Source: JAZDCJ01 sp036311985
GTDB taxonomy: Bacteria > Actinomycetota > Actinomycetes > Actinomycetales > Micrococcaceae
DNA: 44,007 nt
Reading direction: 5' to 3' (one strand)
Assembly (NCBI RefSeq): GCF_036311985.1
Contig: NZ_JAZDCJ010000049.1
In this document: in pieces, positions 35,980-43,493 of the stretch
Numbering within the stretch: position 1 is the stretch's first letter
Layout of the letters: every line of letters begins with the position of its first letter
Made by a program: the position numbers and the translations under genes
Notes under the pieces: generated by a model
What the model saw: only the letters and a program-made list of their open reading frames with translations
What the model was told of the DNA's origin: nothing
Database searches by the model: none

Positions 35980-36936
35980 CTACAGCCAGCCCGCGGGATC
36001 AACCGCCGTGCCGTCCACGAGGACCTCGAAATGCAGGTGGCAGCCGGTCGAGTTCCCGGTGGTTCCGCTGAGCGAGACGACCTCGCCGCGCTCGACCTTC
36101 TGGCCCACCGCCACCCGCAGGCTCGTGTTGTGGTTGTAGGTCGTCTCCAGGCCGTTGCCGTGGTCGATGCGGACGCGGTTGCCCGAGTGGCCGGCCCAGC
36201 CGGCCTGGACCACGGTTCCCGCGGCGGAGGCCTTCACCGGGGTTCCGCACTGGATCCCGTAGTCCTGCCCGATGTGGTTCACGAGGCCGTAGCCGGTCAC
36301 GGGATTCACGCGCGTCCCGAAGCGGGAGGTGATACGCACCTGGTCGAGCGGCTGCGCGAGGATGCCGCCCGTCTCCACGGCCGTGACGTCGCCGCCGGAG
36401 GCCGACATGAGGTAGTCGAGCTGGTCGTCCTTGCTGAAGGAGCTGGTCAGCTTGGTGCGGACGATCTCGTAGTCGTCGTTGCCGGGAACGCTGACGTCGG
36501 AGACGGCGCTGCCGGCGTGGGCGACGCGCTCGTCCGGCGCCGGGACGGCCGCGGAATCCGGGTAGACCGCGGCGAGGGCGAGCCCGGACACGGCGGCGAC
36601 GGCTGCGAGGGAGTGTCCGACGACGGCGCGGCGCCGGGGGCGTTCTCCGGCGGCCGCCGGGGCGCGGTCCTCGAGGAAGACGGGGCGGCGGTCGCCTCGG
36701 AGATCCCCGACGGCAGCGGACACGGGGGCGGGAGCGGGGGCAAGCGCTGCCGCGACGGGCGCCGGGACGGGAGCGGCGGACGGCTGGGGGCCGGTGGGCT
36801 CGACGAGCTCGGGGGTCGCGCCATAGCGCATGCCCACCGCGTAGCGGCGGCCGGCGTACGGCCCGGCCGGCTCCTCGGCGGGCGGGGGGACGGGGCGCAG
36901 CGCGCTGCGTCGTCCGCTGATCTTCTGCTCGGTCAA
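35980..36936 (-). CDS. Membrane-anchored M23 peptidase (LytM-type)
   Basis: A 318-aa cell-wall metallopeptidase. The first 100 residues are Pro/Ala-rich and cytoplasmic by prediction, then RPRRR and a membrane segment at about 104-124, so it is a type II membrane protein. The M23 domain has H221 and D225 (HIGQD), H269, and H300-L-H302, i.e. all four zinc and catalytic residues. A TTG start at 36936 is chosen because GAGAGG lies seven bases before it. It sits behind its own c-di-AMP riboswitch and promoter and is followed by the NlpC/P60 gene in the same direction. Confidence 0.92.
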   Translation of the reverse strand: MTEQKISGRRSALRPVPPPAEEPAGPYAGRRYAVGMRYGATPELVEPTGPQPSAAPVPAPVAAALAPAPAPVSAAVGDLRGDRRPVFLEDRAPAAAGERPRRRAVVGHSLAAVAAVSGLALAAVYPDSAAVPAPDERVAHAGSAVSDVSVPGNDDYEIVRTKLTSSFSKDDQLDYLMSASGGDVTAVETGGILAQPLDQVRITSRFGTRVNPVTGYGLVNHIGQDYGIQCGTPVKASAAGTVVQAGWAGHSGNRVRIDHGNGLETTYNHNTSLRVAVGQKVERGEVVSLSGTTGNSTGCHLHFEVLVDGTAVDPAGWL

Positions 36937-36953
36937 TCGACACCTCTCATCGC

Positions 36954-37098
36954 GCCTGCGAAGTTAGCTGTCGGATTCGGGCATGAGACGCGCCCGGCCG
37001 GGTCTTGCTGACAAGGAACCGGCTTCACCCCGAGGCGGCCGGGGAACGGCCGCCGGAAAAGGTTGGGTCCTCCACCCCCGCCGGTTCTTCGATGAACG
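36954..37098 (-). promoter_or_regulatory. c-di-AMP riboswitch (ydaO type) before the M23 gene
   Basis: The same aptamer blocks as in the NlpC/P60 leader: CCGGCGGGGGTGGAGGACCC near the 5' end, CGGGGTGAAGCC in the middle and GAATCCGACAGCTAACTTCG (36978-36959) at the 3' end, 18 bp from the TTG start. A GC-rich side arm around 37041-37062 (GGCGGCCG/CGGCCGCC) is a species-specific variable helix. Confidence 0.9.
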
Positions 37099-37137
37099 GG
37101 CCCGGTCCGCCAGCGGGGTTCGGCGATTCGGATCGGG

Positions 37138-37159
37138 CGGATCGGACGAGTCCGATCCG
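37138..37159 (-). promoter_or_regulatory. Palindrome at the M23 transcription start
   Basis: A perfect 10-bp inverted repeat, CGGATCGGAC and its complement around a GA centre, begins 7 bp downstream of the -10 box, at the predicted transcription start. It may be an operator for a second regulator or a 5' mRNA hairpin ahead of the riboswitch. Confidence 0.5.
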
Positions 37160-37165
37160 TTACCC

Positions 37166-37194
37166 ACGATACCCGAGCGTATACAAAGTAACAA
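37166..37194 (-). promoter_or_regulatory. Promoter of the M23 leader
   Basis: TTGTTA (37194-37189), a 17-bp spacer and TATCGT (37171-37166) on the minus strand, in the AT-rich spot upstream of the riboswitch. The predicted leader is about 220 nt. Confidence 0.6.
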
Positions 37195-37244
37195 TTTCGT
37201 GATCTTTGCCTGTGGACGGCCCGCATCGGCCCGGGAACGCCGAA

Positions 37245-37278
37245 GGGGCGGTCCGGCCGTCGGGCCCGGGACCGCCCC
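37245..37278 (-). terminator. Terminator after ideR
   Basis: GGGGCGGTCC (37245-37254) pairs with GGACCGCCCC (37269-37278) around a 14-nt loop, 30 bp after the ideR stop on the minus strand, and before the M23 promoter. Confidence 0.7.
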
Positions 37279-37307
37279 CTCGCTGCGCGGCGTCGGCCGC
37301 GGGAGTC

Positions 37308-38003
37308 CTAGTTCGCGCGGTCCACGAAGACGTGGGCGCTGACCTCCGAGGGGAGCTCGAGCGCGCCCTCGATGCCCTCGACCCGGACGACGACGTACTC
37401 GCCGGCGCGCTCGAGCGTCACGACCGCGCCGGGTCGGATGCCGCCCTCGTCCAGCTGGCCCAACAGCACCGGGTCGACCTGGATGGTCTCGGCGAGGCGC
37501 TGGATGCGGACCGGGCCCGTATTGCCGTCGACGACCGCGTGGTCCAGGTTCTGCACTCCTGCCGCGAAGCCGACGGCCTCCGTGCCTCCGAGCCCGGACA
37601 GGCCGGGGATCGGGTTGCCGTACGGCGAGTCCGTCGGGTGCCCCAGCAGTTCGTAGATGCGCCGCTCGACGCGCTCGCTCATGACGTGTTCCCAGCGGCA
37701 CGCCTCGTCGTGGACGTACTCCCATTCGAGGCCGATGACGTCGGAGAGCAGCCGTTCGGCGAGGCGGTGCTTGCGCATGACCTCCGTCGCCAGCTGCCGT
37801 CCCGCGTCAGTCAGCTCCAGGTGGCGGTCCTCGGAGACCACGACGAGTCCGTCGCGCTCCATCCTGGCGATCGTCTGCGAGACGGTGGGACCCGAGTGGC
37901 CGAGGCGCTCGGCGATGCGGGCGCGCAAGGGGGTGATCTCTTCTTCCTCGAGTTCCAGGATGGTCCTCAAGTACATCTCGGTGGTATCGATCAAGTCCGT
38001 CAC
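37308..38003 (-). CDS. ideR: Iron-dependent regulator IdeR/DtxR family
   Basis: A 231-aa metal-activated repressor. The winged helix occupies about 1-70 with a recognition helix at GHSGPTVSQTIARME. All metal ligands of IdeR/DtxR are present at their classical numbers: primary site M10, C102, E105, H106; ancillary site H79, E83, H98. The C-terminal SH3-like domain covers about 150-231. The start is a GTG with AGGAG eight bases upstream. It would repress siderophore and iron-uptake genes when Fe2+ is abundant. A manganese-type MntR lacks this C-terminal domain, so IdeR is favoured. Confidence 0.93.
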   Translation of the reverse strand: MTDLIDTTEMYLRTILELEEEEITPLRARIAERLGHSGPTVSQTIARMERDGLVVVSEDRHLELTDAGRQLATEVMRKHRLAERLLSDVIGLEWEYVHDEACRWEHVMSERVERRIYELLGHPTDSPYGNPIPGLSGLGGTEAVGFAAGVQNLDHAVVDGNTGPVRIQRLAETIQVDPVLLGQLDEGGIRPGAVVTLERAGEYVVVRVEGIEGALELPSEVSAHVFVDRAN

Positions 38004-38186
38004 GAAAGGGGCTCCTGTGGGCTCGCTGGGTGGAAGAGGGAACCAGTGGTCACAACTCTACCCGGGTTAACAATCTCCTCCCGGTTCTGGATTCCCTCCA
38101 GCGTGCGCGACCATGGAACCCGGACGGCGGCCGCGCGGCCGCCACCTCCTCGAACCGTTCCCCGACCCCAGAACGCAGGAGCCCAG

Positions 38187-39308
38187 ATGAGCAAGCCCCC
38201 CGTCATTCCCGAACACCTGCTGCCGCAGGACGGCCGCTTCGGCGCCGGCCCGTCCAAGGTGCGCGCCGCGCAGCTCGACGCCCTGGCCGCGGCGGGTCCG
38301 GCCCTCCTGGGCACCTCCCACCGCCAGGCTCCCGTGAAGAACCTCGTGAAGTCGGTGCAGGAGGGCCTCGCCGAGTTCTTCGGCGCGCCTCAGGGCTACG
38401 AGGTGGTCCTCGGCGTCGGCGGCTCGACCGCGTTCTGGGACATCGCGTCGTTCGGGCTCGTCGAGCGCAAGGCGCAGCACCTCTCCTTCGGCGAGTTCGG
38501 ATCGAAGTTCGCCGCCGCGACGGACAAGGCCCCCTTCCTCGAGGCCTCCTCCATCCTCAAGGCCGAGCCCGGCACGCGCCCCGAGCCCGCCGCCGAGTCC
38601 GGGGTGGACGTCTACGCGTGGCCGCAGAACGAGACCTCGACCGGCGTCGCGGCCCCCGTGCGCCGGGTCGACGGAGCCGACGAGGGCTCCCTCGTCCTCG
38701 TCGACGCGACCTCCGCCGCCGGCGGACTCGACGTCGACGTGGCCCAGTCCGACGTCTACTACTTCGCCCCGCAGAAGAACTTCGCCTCCGACGGCGGACT
38801 GTGGCTCGCCCTCTTCTCCCCCGCCGCGATCGAGCGGGCCGACCGGATCGCGGCCTCGGGCCGCTGGGTGCCGGACTTCCTGAATCTCAAGACGGCGATC
38901 GACAACTCGCGCCTGAACCAGACCTACAACACGCCGAGCCTGTCCACCCTGGTCACGCTCAATGCGCAGGTCGAGTGGCTCAACTCCCACGGCGGCCTGT
39001 CCTGGGCCGCTGCGCGGACCGCCGATTCCGCGGGCCGCGTCTACGCGTGGGCCGAGGCGTCCAGCGTGGCGACCCCCTACGTCGTGCGGCCCGAAGACCG
39101 CTCCAACGTCATCGCGACGATCGACTTCGACGACTCGGTCGACGCCGCCGCGGTCGCCAAGGCGCTGCGCGCCAACGGGATCGTGGACACCGAGCCCTAC
39201 CGCAAGCTCGGCCGCAACCAGCTGCGCATCGCCACGTTCGTGGCGATCGAGCCCGACGACGTCTCCGCGCTCACCGCGAGCATCGACTACGTGCTCGAGA
39301 ACCTCTGA
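38187..39308 (+). CDS. serC: Phosphoserine transaminase
   Basis: A 373-aa PLP enzyme making 3-phosphoserine from 3-phosphohydroxypyruvate and glutamate in serine synthesis. The PLP-binding lysine is K197 in FAPQKNFASDGG, and the sequence is of the actinobacterial SerC subtype (GRFGAGPSKVR at 17-27, ASxxFGLVERK region). The ATG at 38187 has AGGAG upstream. It is divergent from ideR across 183 bp, which must hold both promoters; no clear boxes could be assigned beyond an AT-rich spot at 38068-38080. It ends at a strong palindromic terminator. Confidence 0.95.
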   Translation: MSKPPVIPEHLLPQDGRFGAGPSKVRAAQLDALAAAGPALLGTSHRQAPVKNLVKSVQEGLAEFFGAPQGYEVVLGVGGSTAFWDIASFGLVERKAQHLSFGEFGSKFAAATDKAPFLEASSILKAEPGTRPEPAAESGVDVYAWPQNETSTGVAAPVRRVDGADEGSLVLVDATSAAGGLDVDVAQSDVYYFAPQKNFASDGGLWLALFSPAAIERADRIAASGRWVPDFLNLKTAIDNSRLNQTYNTPSLSTLVTLNAQVEWLNSHGGLSWAAARTADSAGRVYAWAEASSVATPYVVRPEDRSNVIATIDFDDSVDAAAVAKALRANGIVDTEPYRKLGRNQLRIATFVAIEPDDVSALTASIDYVLENL

Positions 39309-39322
39309 CCCCTCCGCAAGCG

Positions 39323-39358
39323 CCAAGGGACCGCCCCCTCGAGGGGGCGGTCCCTTGG
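39323..39358. terminator. 36-bp perfect palindrome, bidirectional terminator
   Basis: From 39323 to 39358 the sequence equals its own complement: arms of 16 bp starting CCAAGGGACCGCC and a TCGA loop. It is 14 bp after the serC stop and 59 bp from the convergent DUF3027 stop. CTTTCCC follows on the plus strand. Confidence 0.9.
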
Positions 39359-39417
39359 CTTTCCCAGGCCGTTCAGCGGGATCTGGGCCCCGGGCGGCCG
39401 CGCCTACCCGGCCGCGA

Positions 39418-39870
39418 CTACCGGGCCGCGGCGGCCGGCGAGGACTCCGCGGAGGAGGCCCCGGCGTCGTCCTGCGCCTCCGCAGGGGAGGCACCGGCGT
39501 CGTCCCCGGAAGCGGCGGACTCCTGCTCGGCCTTCTCCTGGGCCGCCTGCTCGGCCAGCTCCTCCGGAGCCACGCGCTCGGACCAGGGGACCCAGTCCGG
39601 GGCGAGCAGGGCGCCGTCGCCGGGCAGCAGCCCCAGCTCGCACACCGTCGCCGTCTTCCCGCGCGGGACGCGGGCCAGGCTCACGTACCACTCCCAGCCG
39701 GCGTAGCCGTCGAGGACGGCGGCGAAGCGGTGCGTCACGAGGCGCTCGCCGTCCGCCGCGGCCCCGACGTGCTCCCCGAGCTGCGCGGCCGGAACGGACT
39801 CGAGCAGCGCCTCTCGGGCGGCATCGACCATGCCGGCCAGGGCCGCGTCCAACTTCGGGGTGCGTGCCAT
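39418..39870 (-). CDS. DUF3027 domain protein
   Basis: A 150-aa actinobacterial protein, recognised by the VTHRFAAVLDGYAGWEWYVSLARVPR and TVCELGLLPGDGALLAPDWVPWSERV blocks. The C-terminal 40 residues are acidic and Ala/Ser-rich. Function unknown. It begins 4 bp after the cold-shock gene stop and almost certainly shares its transcript; the pair is a conserved actinobacterial arrangement. The family's full-length members can be longer, so this version may be a compact form. Confidence 0.85.
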   Translation of the reverse strand: MARTPKLDAALAGMVDAAREALLESVPAAQLGEHVGAAADGERLVTHRFAAVLDGYAGWEWYVSLARVPRGKTATVCELGLLPGDGALLAPDWVPWSERVAPEELAEQAAQEKAEQESAASGDDAGASPAEAQDDAGASSAESSPAAAAR

Positions 39871-39874
39871 GGGC

Positions 39875-40258
39875 CTAGGCCTCCAGGTCGTCGGCGACGG
39901 CCCGGAGCACGGCCGCGATCTTCGCGCCGCGCTGCTTCTCCGGGTAGCGGCCCTTGTGCAGGTCGTTGGAGACGCCGTCGAGCCACTTGATCAGGTCCTC
40001 GATGAGCACCGCGGTCTCCTCGGCCGGGCGGCGCTTGGCCCGGACGACGGAAGGAGCCGACTCGACGACGCGGGCCGAGAGCGCCTGCGCCCCCTTGCGG
40101 CCCTGGGCGATGCCGAACTCCATGCGGGTCCCCGGGCGCACCTCGGTGACGCCGCGCGGCAGCGCGGTGCTGGGCAGGTGGACGGACTCGCCGTCGTCCG
40201 TCACCAGGAAGCCGAAGCCCTTGTTGGCGTCGAAGAACTTAACCTTGCCGAATGGCAC
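39875..40258 (-). CDS. Cold-shock domain protein with C-terminal extension
   Basis: A 127-aa protein: an N-terminal cold-shock OB fold (1-65) with RNP1-like KGFGF (13-17), then a helical extension of about 60 residues. The RNP2 position reads SVHLP instead of the usual VFVH. It probably binds RNA or single-stranded DNA. The layout matches mycobacterial CspB-type proteins of about 135 aa. A GTG start at 40258 has GAGAGAC in front. It is the first gene of a two-gene unit with DUF3027 and is divergent from the small membrane protein gene. Confidence 0.88.
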   Translation of the reverse strand: MPFGKVKFFDANKGFGFLVTDDGESVHLPSTALPRGVTEVRPGTRMEFGIAQGRKGAQALSARVVESAPSVVRAKRRPAEETAVLIEDLIKWLDGVSNDLHKGRYPEKQRGAKIAAVLRAVADDLEA

Positions 40259-40469
40259 GTCTCTCTACCTCGTTCTCACATCGGGTGGGCCGGGGCCGTG
40301 GGCCGGGCCGCCACCTCAAGCTGGGTTTCCCGGAAGGCGCCGGCGCCGCCATGCGGGCGTGCGCGCTCCCGGGGAAGTCTCTCCATCTAGGGTACGCCAC
40401 GGCCCGTCCGGCCACGGACCCCGCGGCCCCGCGCTTGGTGGGCTTCCCGCCCGCTGTTAATGTGGGGGC

Positions 40470-40694
40470 GTGAACTCCAAGCAACCCTCCGCCCTGCGCC
40501 GCGCCCTTCCCGTCGCCGCGGCGGTCGTCGCCGTCGTCTCCCTGGGCAGCATGGCCGCGATCCTGGGGCTGTATGCCGCGGGGCAGCCCGGGGTCCCGGC
40601 ACTGTTCGCAATCGGGCTCTTCGGGCTGCCGCTCGCCTTCGTCCTGCTCGTGGCCCACGTCCTGCTCGGCTGGCGGCAGCGCCGCCGGGCCTGA
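40470..40694 (+). CDS. Small membrane protein, 74 aa
   Basis: Two predicted helices (about 12-34 and 43-66) with a short GQPG turn between and basic ends, so both termini are probably cytoplasmic. No family recognised; it could be a small DUF2530-like protein. The GTG start has TTAATG eleven bases upstream and no spaced ribosome site, so a leaderless transcript is possible. The 101 bp to the response regulator make shared transcription possible but not certain. Confidence 0.7.
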   Translation: MNSKQPSALRRALPVAAAVVAVVSLGSMAAILGLYAAGQPGVPALFAIGLFGLPLAFVLLVAHVLLGWRQRRRA

Positions 40695-40795
40695 GCCCCG
40701 CACCCGGCGGTCCGTGCCCTTCGCCCCCGCCCGGCGCCCCGCCGGGCACAGCGGACGTCCAGAAAACTCCCAGACTCCGGGGCCAGACTGGACCC

Positions 40796-41506
40796 ATGCG
40801 CTCCAAGAACCCCGAGGCCAAGCTGCTCGTCGTCGATGACGAACCCAACATCCGCGAGCTCCTGTCGACGTCCCTGCGCTTCGCGGGCTTCGAGGTGGTC
40901 GCGGCCGCGAACGGGCGCGAGGCGCTCGACGCCGTCGAACGCGAGCAGCCCGACCTCGCGGTCCTGGACGTCATGCTCCCGGACATGGACGGCTTCACTG
41001 TCACGCGCCGCCTGCGCGCCGCCGGGCGCCACTTCCCCGTGCTCTTCCTGACGGCCCGCGACGACACCGAGGACAAGATCACCGGCCTGACCGTGGGCGG
41101 CGACGACTACGTCACCAAGCCCTTCAGCCTCGACGAGGTCGTCGCCCGGATCCGGGCCGTGCTCCGGCGCACGCAGCCCCTCGACGGCAGCGAGGCCGTC
41201 ATCCGGGTCGACGACCTCGAGCTCGACGACGACGCCCACGAGGTCCGCCGCGCCGGCGAGGTCGTGGACCTCTCGCCCACCGAGTTCAAGCTCCTGCGCT
41301 ACCTGATGATGAACCCGAACCGGGTCCTGTCCAAGTCGCAGATCCTCGACCACGTCTGGGAGTACGACTTCAACGGCGACGCGTCGATCGTCGAGTCCTA
41401 CATCTCCTATCTCCGGCGCAAGATCGACGCCCGTGACGAATGGCCGGCGATGATCCAGACCAAGCGCGGCGTGGGCTACCTCCTGCGCACCGCGGACCGG
41501 CGATAG
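40796..41506 (+). CDS. OmpR/PhoB-type response regulator
   Basis: A 236-aa regulator. The receiver domain has acidic D14-D15, phospho-acceptor D58 (VLDVML), T86 and K108. The C-terminal winged helix (about 140-232) ends in TKRGVGYLLR. The ATG at 40796 gives the expected N-terminus. It is 13 bp before the sensor kinase, its evident partner. Three CCAGA repeats just upstream may be its own binding site. It resembles the MprA/TcrX/TrcR group of actinobacterial regulators; the stimulus is unknown. Confidence 0.93.
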   Translation: MRSKNPEAKLLVVDDEPNIRELLSTSLRFAGFEVVAAANGREALDAVEREQPDLAVLDVMLPDMDGFTVTRRLRAAGRHFPVLFLTARDDTEDKITGLTVGGDDYVTKPFSLDEVVARIRAVLRRTQPLDGSEAVIRVDDLELDDDAHEVRRAGEVVDLSPTEFKLLRYLMMNPNRVLSKSQILDHVWEYDFNGDASIVESYISYLRRKIDARDEWPAMIQTKRGVGYLLRTADRR

Positions 41507-41519
41507 GCGGCGCACCACC

Positions 41520-43034
41520 GTGCAAGGACTGACCCGGTTCCTGAGGAAGATCTCCCTGCGCACCAAGCTGGTCGCGCTGATGGCGGTCCTCATGGGCCTG
41601 GGCGTCGTCGCCACGGCCTACACCGCGGCCGTCTCGCTCAAGGTCACGCTCGTGGACCAGGTGGACACCGACCTGAAGTCGAATGCCTCGGCGATGTCCA
41701 ACCTCATCTGGATCGTCTGGCGGGACAGCATCGACAACAGCGCCCAGGCCAACCGCAACTGGGCGAGCCTGGACCTGAACCGCTTCTACGGGACCCTCAG
41801 CGACGCCGACGGCGACGTCGTGCACACCCTTCCGCTCGTCGAAGGCGACGAACCGGTCCTGGACCCGGTGCCCATCGAGGACGTCGTCCTCCTCGAGGGC
41901 CGGCCGCAGACCGCGCCCGGCACTGCGCCGGGCTCCGACGGCTGGCGCGTCGTGCGGGCCCCCTTGGCTAGCGGCCAGGGCTACGTGACCGTGGGCCTGC
42001 CGCTCGAGGACGTCGAGGAGACCATCAAGAACGCCACGGTCCTGATGATCAGCAGCGGCATGGCCGCGACACTCGTCATGTCGCTCATCGCGTACGGGGT
42101 CACGAACCGCACCTTCCGCCCCCTCGTGCGTGTCGAGCGCACGGCCGCGGCGATCGCGGCCGGTGACCTGTCCCGGCGCGTCGAGGAGTTCCCGCCCGAC
42201 ACCGAGGTGGGGCGCCTGTCGCGCTCGCTCAACGCGATGCTGACCCACATCGAGCACGCCTTCCGCGGCCGGGCGGCCTCGGAGCGCAAGATGCGGCGCT
42301 TCATCCAGGACGCCTCGCACGAGCTGCGCACCCCGCTCGTGACCATCCAGGGGTACTCGGAGCTGTACCGGCACGGCGGGCTGCAGGACGACGAGCAGCT
42401 CAAGAGCGCCATGTCGCGGATCGAGGGCGAGGCCAAGCGGATGGGCCAGCTCGTCGACGACCTGCTGACGCTGGCCCGGCTCGACGAGCACCGGCCGCTC
42501 GAACGGCGTCCCGTGGACCTGCTCCTGCTCGCGGGCGACGCCGTCGAGGACGCCCGCGTCGGCGCGCCGGACCGCTCCGTGAGGCTCGTCGGGATCGACG
42601 GCGGCCCACCGCGCCCGTCGCCGACGAGCGGAGACGAGGCCAAGCTGCGCCAGGTCGTGGCCAATCTGATGACCAACGCCCTGCGCTACACCCCCGCCGG
42701 GAGCCCGCTCGAGGTCGCCGTGGGCGTCCTGCCCGTGATCGACGGGAGATCCGACGCCGTGCTCGAGGTCCGCGACCACGGCCCCGGCATCTCGGAGGAG
42801 GACGCGGCCCGGGTCTTCGAACGCTTCTACCGGGCGGACAGCTCGCGACAGCGCGAGACGGGCGGGACGGGCCTGGGCCTGGCCATCGTGGCCGCCATCG
42901 CGGCGCAGCACGACGGCTCCGTCCGCCTCACGGAAACGCCCGGGGGCGGGGCGACGATGTCGATCCACTTGCCGTTCGTCGCCGCCGATTCCCCCTCACA
43001 CGCCCATGCCGCGGACGGGTTTTCCACAGACTAG
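41520..43034 (+). CDS. HAMP-domain sensor histidine kinase
   Basis: A 504-aa membrane kinase. Helices at about 15-38 and 174-195 flank an extracellular sensor of about 135 residues. Next come HAMP (about 196-250), the H-box with H267 (DASHELRTP), the N-box LMTNALRYTP, and the G boxes DHGPGI and GTGLGLAIV. GTG start with weak upstream purines. It is translated right behind the response regulator. The sensor domain has no recognised ligand motif; related actinobacterial kinases are TcrY and TrcS. Confidence 0.93.
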   Translation: MQGLTRFLRKISLRTKLVALMAVLMGLGVVATAYTAAVSLKVTLVDQVDTDLKSNASAMSNLIWIVWRDSIDNSAQANRNWASLDLNRFYGTLSDADGDVVHTLPLVEGDEPVLDPVPIEDVVLLEGRPQTAPGTAPGSDGWRVVRAPLASGQGYVTVGLPLEDVEETIKNATVLMISSGMAATLVMSLIAYGVTNRTFRPLVRVERTAAAIAAGDLSRRVEEFPPDTEVGRLSRSLNAMLTHIEHAFRGRAASERKMRRFIQDASHELRTPLVTIQGYSELYRHGGLQDDEQLKSAMSRIEGEAKRMGQLVDDLLTLARLDEHRPLERRPVDLLLLAGDAVEDARVGAPDRSVRLVGIDGGPPRPSPTSGDEAKLRQVVANLMTNALRYTPAGSPLEVAVGVLPVIDGRSDAVLEVRDHGPGISEEDAARVFERFYRADSSRQRETGGTGLGLAIVAAIAAQHDGSVRLTETPGGGATMSIHLPFVAADSPSHAHAADGFSTD

Positions 43035-43145
43035 CGCCGTCCCGCCCACGCGGACCCCGGGGCTCCTAGGCTCGGAAGCAGGCACCGCCCGGTGCCGCCG
43101 GCCGCGGGACGCACCGCCGGCCGGCGTCGAGAGCAAGGGGAAACC

Positions 43146-43436
43146 ATGGGCAACTTCGCCGCCAACACCACCGAGATGCGCAACAAGGCCCTGGCCGTTC
43201 AGGGGACCATCGAACGCCTCCGCGCTGAGGTCAACACCATGCAGGGCAGCCTGCGCGAGCTGGAGTCGACGTGGCAGGGCGCCGCGGCCGCGAACTTCCA
43301 GTCCGTGATCGCCGATTGGCGGGCCACCCAGCTCAAGGTGGAGGAGTCGCTCACGGGCATCAACACCGCCCTGGCGCGCGCCTCGCAGCAGTACGACGAC
43401 GCAGAGGCCGCCAACGCGAGCATGTTCACCTACTAG
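43146..43436 (+). CDS. WXG100 family protein (ESAT-6-like)
   Basis: A 96-aa two-helix protein with the W43-Q44-G45 turn (STWQGAAA) in the centre, exactly the family length. Such proteins are substrates and partners of type VII (ESX) secretion. The ATG at 43146 has AAGGGG upstream. No EccC ATPase or second WXG100 partner is visible nearby, so it either forms a homodimer or depends on a secretion locus elsewhere. Confidence 0.92.
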   Translation: MGNFAANTTEMRNKALAVQGTIERLRAEVNTMQGSLRELESTWQGAAAANFQSVIADWRATQLKVEESLTGINTALARASQQYDDAEAANASMFTY

Positions 43437-43444
43437 CCACGCTT

Positions 43445-43476
43445 CCGCCGCGGCCGCCCGTTCCCGGCCGCGGCGG
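43445..43476 (+). terminator. Terminator after the WXG100 gene
   Basis: A perfect 12-bp stem CCGCCGCGGCCG (43445-43456) and its complement (43465-43476) with an 8-nt loop begins 8 bp after the stop codon. The following gene must therefore have its own promoter in the short gap that remains. Confidence 0.8.
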
Positions 43477-43493
43477 GGACTACTCTGGCCTCC

